Of a DNA stretch of 20,400 nt, positions 16,167-20,400 are shown in pieces. The notes beneath the pieces are model-generated. The model was not told the DNA's origin and made no database searches. It saw only the letters and a list, made by a program, of their open reading frames with translations. A program made the position numbers and the translations under genes. How positions within the stretch are numbered: the first letter of the stretch is position 1; each line of letters begins with the position of its first letter. Source of the DNA: a virus. Where the stretch lies: the IMG/VR virus record IMGVR_UViG_3300044642_000405, positions 1 to 20,400 of that record. One strand, given 5' to 3'.

Positions 16167-17177
16167 ATGGCAATTAAGAAAAACGATTTTTCAGCAATAA
16201 AGAAAAAATTCTCAAAAGAGGCGTCATTTAAGCCAGATAGATTCTTTGATCTTGGTGACGCATTCTCAGACGCAGTAGGTATACCTGGACCAGCTATGGG
16301 GCATTTAAACATGCTTCTAGGGCATTCTGATACTGGTAAGACAACAGCATTGGTAAAAACGGCGGTAGATGCACAAAAGAAAGGTATATTACCAGTGTTT
16401 ATCATTACAGAACAAAAATGGGATTTTCCACACGCAAAACTTATGGGTTTTGAAGTTGAAGAAAGCATTGACAAGGAAACTGGAGATAAGACATTTGATG
16501 GATTTTTCTTATTTAACAATCACTTTGAATACATTGAACAAATTACTGATTATATTGGTGAATTATTAGATGCACAAGATAAAGGTGAATTGGATTACGA
16601 TTTATGTTTCCTTTGGGATTCGGTAGGGTCAGTTCCATGTAAGATGACTTTTGATGGTAAAGGTGGTGCACAACATAACGCCAGAGTATTATCAGATAAA
16701 ATTGGTCAAGGAATTAATCAAAGAATTTCAGGTTCAAGAAGAAGTGATAAGAAATTTACAAACACACTAATTATAGTAAACCAACCTTGGGTAGAGTTAC
16801 CAGATAATCCATTTGGTCAACCTAAAATTAAAGCTAAAGGTGGCGAAGCCATCTGGTTAAACTCAACATTAGTTTTCCGTTTTGGTAATGAAAAAAATGC
16901 CGGCACAACTAAGATTGCTATCACTAAAGATGGTAGAAAAGTTAAAATGGCTGTAAGAACTAAAATCTCAATTATGAAAAACCACGTAAATGGTTTAGGA
17001 TATGAGGATGGTAAGATTATTGTTACAGCACATGGTTTTATGCCGGGTAAGTCAGAACCAGAAGAGAAGAAAAGTATTGAAGAATACAAAAAAGATTATG
17101 GTAACTATATTAGTGAAAGATTAGAAGTTAGTATTGACGAAATTTCTAAACTAAAAGTTGTCACAGAAGAGGAATAG
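16167..17177 (+). CDS. uvsX: UvsX/RecA-like strand-exchange recombinase
   Basis: This 336-residue ATPase forms filaments on ssDNA and pairs it with homologous duplex. The Walker A motif is GHSDTGKT at residues 52-59. The Walker B is LCFLWD at 146-151. FIITEQKW at 78-85 carries the likely catalytic glutamate (E82). NQPW in the LIIVNQPW stretch matches the conserved Gln/Asn at the RecA core end. T4 UvsX is 391 residues and E. coli RecA 353, so this is compact, with a short N-terminus and no long C-terminal extension. Its neighbours are the gp32-like protein, whose filament UvsX must displace, and the 5' nuclease and helicase, which fits recombination-dependent replication. No UvsY-like loader gene is in view. 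A terminator separates it from the gp32-like gene. Confidence 0.85.
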   Translation: MAIKKNDFSAIKKKFSKEASFKPDRFFDLGDAFSDAVGIPGPAMGHLNMLLGHSDTGKTTALVKTAVDAQKKGILPVFIITEQKWDFPHAKLMGFEVEESIDKETGDKTFDGFFLFNNHFEYIEQITDYIGELLDAQDKGELDYDLCFLWDSVGSVPCKMTFDGKGGAQHNARVLSDKIGQGINQRISGSRRSDKKFTNTLIIVNQPWVELPDNPFGQPKIKAKGGEAIWLNSTLVFRFGNEKNAGTTKIAITKDGRKVKMAVRTKISIMKNHVNGLGYEDGKIIVTAHGFMPGKSEPEEKKSIEEYKKDYGNYISERLEVSIDEISKLKVVTEEE

Positions 17178-17190
17178 TTTTTTAACATTA

Positions 17191-17205
17191 TAATTTAAAT
17201 TTTAA
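17191..17205 (+). promoter_or_regulatory. AT-rich ATTTAAA-type leader before the 5' nuclease gene
   Basis: The gap 17178-17205 ends in taatttaaattttaa and then the ATG at 17206. Similar ATTTAAA repeats occur just before the starts at 18223 and 18703. It lacks a Shine-Dalgarno sequence. It may be a start-context or weak promoter, but AT-rich composition alone could give it. Confidence 0.25.
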
Positions 17206-18219
17206 ATGTCTGTACTGCTTGTTGATGGTGACAATTTACTTACGATTGGTTTTTTTGGTGTCAAAAATTACTTCTATAAGGGAAAACATATTGGAGGAAT
17301 TTATCATTTTCTCAATACTCTTAGAAAATCATTTGAGACATACCACCTAGACAAGATATGCGTTTTTTGGGATGGTGCCGACAGTGCCGCCACTCGGAAA
17401 AAAATTTACCACTTATACAAAGACACAAGAAGAAGTAACAGATGGACGGATGAAGCACAAAGTTCATACGGTTATCAAAGAGTTCGAATTAAACAATATC
17501 TAGAAGAGTTATACGTACGCCAAGGCGAATATCAAAATTGCGAATCAGATGATTGTATTGCCTATTATTCACAAAATTCACCCAAAGAGAAAAAAATCAT
17601 CTATTCATCAGATAGGGATTTAGCACAATTAGTTTCAGTTGATACTGATTTATATAATCCAGCACATGGCAAAATATATAAACCAGGGGATAATATTGAA
17701 TACGACCATGAAACAATCTTAATTGAAAATGTTAAAATTGTAAAAATGCTGTGCGGAGACCCATCTGATAACATATTTGGTATTAGAAACTTAGGACTGA
17801 AAAGGATGATTGGGTTATTTCCTGAAATGCAAACAAAAATTTTAACACTTAACGAGGTTAGAACTAAAGCAGAAGAAATATGGCAAGTGGATAAACACAA
17901 CAAAACCTTACAGAATTTACTTACTGGTGTTAGCAAATTAGGGGTACTAGGTGAAGAATTTTTCGAAACAAATGAAAAAATAGTTGATTTAACGGAACCA
18001 ATATTAACTGATGATGCGAAAACGCAAATACTTGACTTAATAAATGAAACATTGGATTCCGAAGGGCGATCATATAAAAATACTATGAAAATGATGATGG
18101 ATGACGGGATGTTCACCGTATTACCCAAACAAGAAGACGCCTGGATAAAATTTCTAAACCCCTTTCTGAGGTTAACCAGAAAAGAAAAAAATAAAAAAAT
18201 AATAAAATTTAAAATTTAA
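17206..18219 (+). CDS. rnh: RNase H / FEN-type 5'-3' nuclease (T4 rnh-like)
   Basis: This 337-residue protein belongs to the PIN-like 5' nuclease superfamily, which removes RNA primers and flaps from lagging-strand fragments. The metal-binding acidic residues are visible in order: D7 and D9 (LVDGDN), D56 (VFWDG), E113, D115 and D116 (CESDDC), D136 and D138 (SSDRD), and D185 and D188 (GDPSDN). After GDPSDNIFGI comes the helix-turn-helix GIRNLGLKRMIGLFPE, in a less glycine-rich form than the usual pattern. The C-terminus includes LDSEGRSYKN and a KMMMDDGMF stretch, then a very Lys-rich end. T4 RNase H has 305 residues. It lies 28 bases after uvsX and three bases before the next gene. Whether it acts mainly as T4-type RNase H or a general flap nuclease cannot be told from sequence. 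Confidence 0.85.
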   Translation: MSVLLVDGDNLLTIGFFGVKNYFYKGKHIGGIYHFLNTLRKSFETYHLDKICVFWDGADSAATRKKIYHLYKDTRRSNRWTDEAQSSYGYQRVRIKQYLEELYVRQGEYQNCESDDCIAYYSQNSPKEKKIIYSSDRDLAQLVSVDTDLYNPAHGKIYKPGDNIEYDHETILIENVKIVKMLCGDPSDNIFGIRNLGLKRMIGLFPEMQTKILTLNEVRTKAEEIWQVDKHNKTLQNLLTGVSKLGVLGEEFFETNEKIVDLTEPILTDDAKTQILDLINETLDSEGRSYKNTMKMMMDDGMFTVLPKQEDAWIKFLNPFLRLTRKEKNKKIIKFKI

Positions 18220-18220
18220 A
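18204..18220 (+). promoter_or_regulatory. AT-rich ATTTAAA repeats before the unknown 147-aa gene
   Basis: The end of the nuclease gene is itself aaaatttaaaatttaaa, and the next ATG is at 18223. The motif overlaps codons KFKI-stop, so it may be a coding coincidence. It is noted because the leaders at 17191-17205 and 18678-18690 share the ATTTAA word. Confidence 0.2.
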
Positions 18221-18222
18221 AC

Positions 18223-18666
18223 ATGAACATCCAAGAACAAAACAAATTTGAATTCCTTTTGACGTTGGACAATAACATCATCTGCCAAAGATTTTTTAAT
18301 GTCCACGACTATAACCCAGTTAGTAGACGGTCTATGGACCTGCACTATTATATACAAGATATTTGTGTAGAAATTAGTGAGGATTTAAAAATAAAAAGTT
18401 CCAATTATTTGGTTGAAAATCAAAATTATATCCTGAATTCGACATACGTGGAAGACCCAAAAGAAACCGAAGAACAATACTTTTTGTTACAAGTGAAACA
18501 AGGTAACGATGTATTTATTGAAAGGATTTTCCTTGCGAGTGTGTTCCATCCAAAAGTGAGATACTCGGTTGACATTAGACCAAATTTGAGAAGAATTTTA
18601 TCTGATTTAACTGACATAATGTCAAGAGAAGACCTAGAAACGGTATATCTACAGTATGAACTGTAA
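18223..18666 (+). CDS. Unknown protein in the replication cluster (147 aa)
   Basis: I do not recognise this 147-residue protein. It has mixed alpha/beta character: EFLLTLDNNIICQRFFNV at the start, then helix DLHYYIQDICVEISEDLKI, a strand-rich middle from 61 to 106, and a C-terminal helix pair from 120 on. SRRSMDL (34-40) and VRYSVDI (112-118) look like related turns, perhaps a weak internal repeat. No catalytic motif or membrane segment is visible. It starts three bases after the nuclease gene and ends 36 bases before the helicase gene, so it is probably co-expressed with them. The location suggests a role as a replication accessory, but that is context only. Confidence 0.65.
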   Translation: MNIQEQNKFEFLLTLDNNIICQRFFNVHDYNPVSRRSMDLHYYIQDICVEISEDLKIKSSNYLVENQNYILNSTYVEDPKETEEQYFLLQVKQGNDVFIERIFLASVFHPKVRYSVDIRPNLRRILSDLTDIMSREDLETVYLQYEL

Positions 18667-18677
18667 GATATAGTTAT

Positions 18678-18690
18678 TTAATTTAATTTA
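18678..18690 (+). promoter_or_regulatory. AT-rich leader before the helicase gene
   Basis: The gap 18667-18702 contains ttaatttaattta, then a long A run, and the ATG at 18703. It has no Shine-Dalgarno sequence. Possibly a weak promoter or just an A-rich start context as in Bacteroidota. Confidence 0.2.
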
Positions 18691-18702
18691 AAAAAAAAGA
18701 TT

Positions 18703-20088
18703 ATGTCGAAAGAAATGAATTTTGGTTATTTGGGTCCTAGATTCCAACAATCATTATTAAAAACAATTATTGAAGATAAAAAATTCGGTGATTCAATTGT
18801 TGAAGTTATCGAAAGCAACTACTTTGATGGTGTGTATTTTAGAGTGATTATGGAACATATTAAAGAGTTGTATATAACCTTAAATTCAATACCAGCTTAT
18901 GAAACTATTAAAAATAAAATTTTAATTGAAACAAAAGAAGGTTCATCGTCTTCTAAAGTTATTATTGACACATTAAGTGATATTCAAACTATAGAAATTA
19001 ACGATGCATTGCACATTCAAGGCAGTGCCCTTAATTTCTGTAAACAACAAGTGTTAAAGAAAGCATTAAAAGAAGTTGAGGCGATAACTAATGACGGTGA
19101 ATTTGAAGCATACAAAAGAATTGAAAATATTATTCAAAAAGCACTACAGGTTGGTGTGATTGATCATGATATGACAGATATTTTTGACGATGTCATGTCG
19201 GCATTACAAAAAGATTGTAGAACCGCTATACCAACAGGTGTTGTGGGCGTTGATAACTTATTAAAGGGTGGTCTAGGTAGAGGTGAGTTAGGTGTGGTAT
19301 TAGCACCAACAGGTACTGGTAAAACAACGTTACTAACCAAGTTTGCGAACGCAGCGTTTAATAATGATTTTAATGTTGTTCAAATATTTTTTGAGGATAA
19401 CGTCAATAATATTAAAAGAAAGCATTTTACAATTTGGTCTGGGATTGCGCCAGACGACCAAACAGAAGTTCCTGAAGAGGTTGAAAAAAGAGTTAATGAA
19501 GCCAAAGAAAGGTCTAAAGGTCAAATTAGGTTATTAAAATTACCTAGTGATTCTGTAACCGTTAGTGAAATTAAATCTAAATTAAGAAAGATGATTGCCG
19601 ATGGTTTTAAAATAGATTTATTAACACTGGACTATGTTGATTGTATTTCACCAGAAAGAAGTGCATTTGGTGAAGAATGGAAAGGTGAAGGTGCTATTAT
19701 GAGACAATTGGAATCGATGACTTCTGAGTTTGATATTGCAATCTGGACTGCAACACAAGGTAATAGAGAATCAATTAAAAGCGAAGTAGTTACAACGGAC
19801 CAAATGGGTGGTTCTATTAAGAAAGCACAAATTGGTCACGTAGTTTTATCTATTGGTAAAACATTACAACAAAAAGAATTAAATTTGGCAACTCTTACAT
19901 TGTTAAAATCTAGAGTTGGTAGAGATGGTGTTATATTTGATAACTGCCACTTTAACAATGAGTATTTAACGATTGATACTGATTCACAAAGCACTATGCT
20001 TGGTTTTGAACAAGACAAAGAAGAAAAAAACAAGCAAAGAATTAGAAAACTATTAGACGAGAAAACAAAAACTCGCGTAACTAACTAA
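18703..20088 (+). CDS. 41: DnaB-family replicative helicase (gp41-like)
   Basis: This 461-residue hexameric helicase would unwind the fork ahead of the polymerase. The N-terminal part (1-170) resembles the DnaB/gp41 helical domain. The RecA-like core starts near PTGVVGVDNLLKGGLGRG. Walker A is APTGTGKTT at 201-209. IFFEDN at 228-233 carries the likely catalytic glutamate (E231). Walker B is LLTLDYVD at 306-313 (D310). The sensor glutamine is in ATQGNR (Q352). QMGGSIKKAQIGHVVLSI and LKSRVGRDG near the end match DnaB motif H4 and the arginine-finger area. T4 gp41 is 475 residues, so the length agrees. The start ATG has an A-rich leader and the TAA is followed by nrdB 14 bases later. No primase or helicase loader lies in the window. 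Confidence 0.87.
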   Translation: MSKEMNFGYLGPRFQQSLLKTIIEDKKFGDSIVEVIESNYFDGVYFRVIMEHIKELYITLNSIPAYETIKNKILIETKEGSSSSKVIIDTLSDIQTIEINDALHIQGSALNFCKQQVLKKALKEVEAITNDGEFEAYKRIENIIQKALQVGVIDHDMTDIFDDVMSALQKDCRTAIPTGVVGVDNLLKGGLGRGELGVVLAPTGTGKTTLLTKFANAAFNNDFNVVQIFFEDNVNNIKRKHFTIWSGIAPDDQTEVPEEVEKRVNEAKERSKGQIRLLKLPSDSVTVSEIKSKLRKMIADGFKIDLLTLDYVDCISPERSAFGEEWKGEGAIMRQLESMTSEFDIAIWTATQGNRESIKSEVVTTDQMGGSIKKAQIGHVVLSIGKTLQQKELNLATLTLLKSRVGRDGVIFDNCHFNNEYLTIDTDSQSTMLGFEQDKEEKNKQRIRKLLDEKTKTRVTN

Positions 20089-20102
20089 AAAAACAATAAA
20101 TT

Positions 20103-20400
20103 ATGGTAGAGAAAATTTTGGTTGAAAACCCAAACCGATTTGTTTTGTTCCCAATAGAACATGAGGATATTTGGAAATTGTACAAACAACAAGAAGCGTG
20201 TATTTGGACAGCAGAAGAGATTGATTTAGGTCAAGATATTACTGACTGGGAGCATAAACTTAATAATGATGAACAACATTTTATTAAGAATGTGTTGGCA
20301 TTTTTTGCGGCATCGGATGGTATTGTTAATGAGAATTTAGCAATGAACTTCGTAAATGAGGTTCAATATACTGAAGCAAAATTTTTCTACGGATTTCAAA
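20103..20400 (+). CDS. nrdB: Ribonucleotide reductase small subunit NrdB (3' partial)
   Basis: The first 99 residues of the class I small subunit are present; the window ends inside the gene. It holds the diiron-tyrosyl radical centre that drives reduction of NDPs to dNDPs in the cell. The sequence FWT-type [13 protein letters not shown] (33-45) and the segment [13 protein letters not shown] (67-79) are hallmarks. D45 and E76 correspond to the first two iron ligands of the family; later ligands and the radical Tyr lie beyond the window. This looks like the eukaryote-type and Flavobacteriia-type NrdB, not the E. coli NrdB, judging by [13 protein letters not shown] and FYGFQ. The likely partner, nrdA, is not seen here. 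The ATG is 14 bases after the helicase stop, with no Shine-Dalgarno sequence. Confidence 0.9.
   Translation, partial: MVEKILVENPNRFVLFPIEHEDIWKLYKQQEACIWTAEEIDLGQDITDWEHKLNNDEQHFIKNVLAFFAASDGIVNENLAMNFVNEVQYTEAKFFYGFQ

Noticed and set aside
17601-18128. A 175-codon open frame on the minus strand inside the nuclease gene.
   Set aside because: It is fully antisense to a gene with clear catalytic motifs, has no homology I recognise, and open reverse frames are common in AT-rich coding DNA. The same applies to the other minus-strand frames, including 5310-5657, 13873-14133 and 12900-13166.
1-20400. Reassigned stop codons, as in some large phages of Bacteroidota.
   Set aside because: TAA, TAG (13642-13644, 14513-14515, 17175-17177) and TGA (7594-7596) all end ORFs at natural gene boundaries with a new start close by, so the standard code fits.
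1-20400. tRNA genes, CRISPR arrays, insertion sequences or other mobile elements.
   Set aside because: The intergenic gaps are under 130 bases. I saw no cloverleaf-like sequence, spaced repeats, transposase motif or inverted-repeat ends.

Overview
The window looks like part of the genome of a large, T4-related contractile-tailed phage (a myovirus) that probably infects a member of the Bacteroidota. Three things support the phage call: a run of baseplate and tail-hub genes, a T4-style replication and recombination set (gp32-like, UvsX-like, RNase H-like and gp41-like), and a ribonucleotide reductase gene. Three things point to a Bacteroidota host, all inference: the DNA is AT-rich; essentially no gene start has a recognisable Shine-Dalgarno sequence, only A/T-rich leaders; and the NrdB fragment is of the type I remember from Flavobacteriia and eukaryotes. 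All genes are on the + strand, tightly packed, with several stop/start overlaps. There is no gene-free stretch over 300 bases.

Positions 1-15128 form the structural (probably late) module. It opens with the 3' part of a gp26-like baseplate protein, which enters from outside the window. A short +1-frame ORF follows, possibly joined to it by ribosomal frameshifting. Next come a tape-measure-like protein, a 1594-residue baseplate/tube-cap-like protein with an embedded OmpA-like segment, a small gp53/LysM-like wedge protein, and a 1913-residue hub protein whose recognisable hub parts lie at its two ends. Four small genes close the module: an unknown 66-residue protein, a Pro/Ala-rich coiled-coil protein, a Dps/ferritin-like helical protein and an unknown 80-residue protein. 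A recurring TATTTATA box precedes several of these genes and is a candidate late promoter.

Positions 15129-15253 are a module boundary, with a probable intrinsic terminator followed at once by another TATTTATA box. From 15254 onward is DNA metabolism: a zinc-less gp32-like ssDNA-binding protein closed by a strong long-stem terminator, a UvsX/RecA recombinase, an RNase H/FEN-type 5' nuclease, an unknown conserved-looking protein, a gp41/DnaB-type helicase and the start of nrdB.

In function, the first half builds the tail tip and hub that drive penetration. The second half coats ssDNA, drives strand exchange, removes RNA primers, unwinds the fork and supplies dNTPs. I did not find a clearly new multi-gene system. 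The best leads are the frameshift at 621-627, the OmpA-like domain in a baseplate protein, the split giant hub, the Dps-like protein in a structural operon, and the paired promoter motifs.
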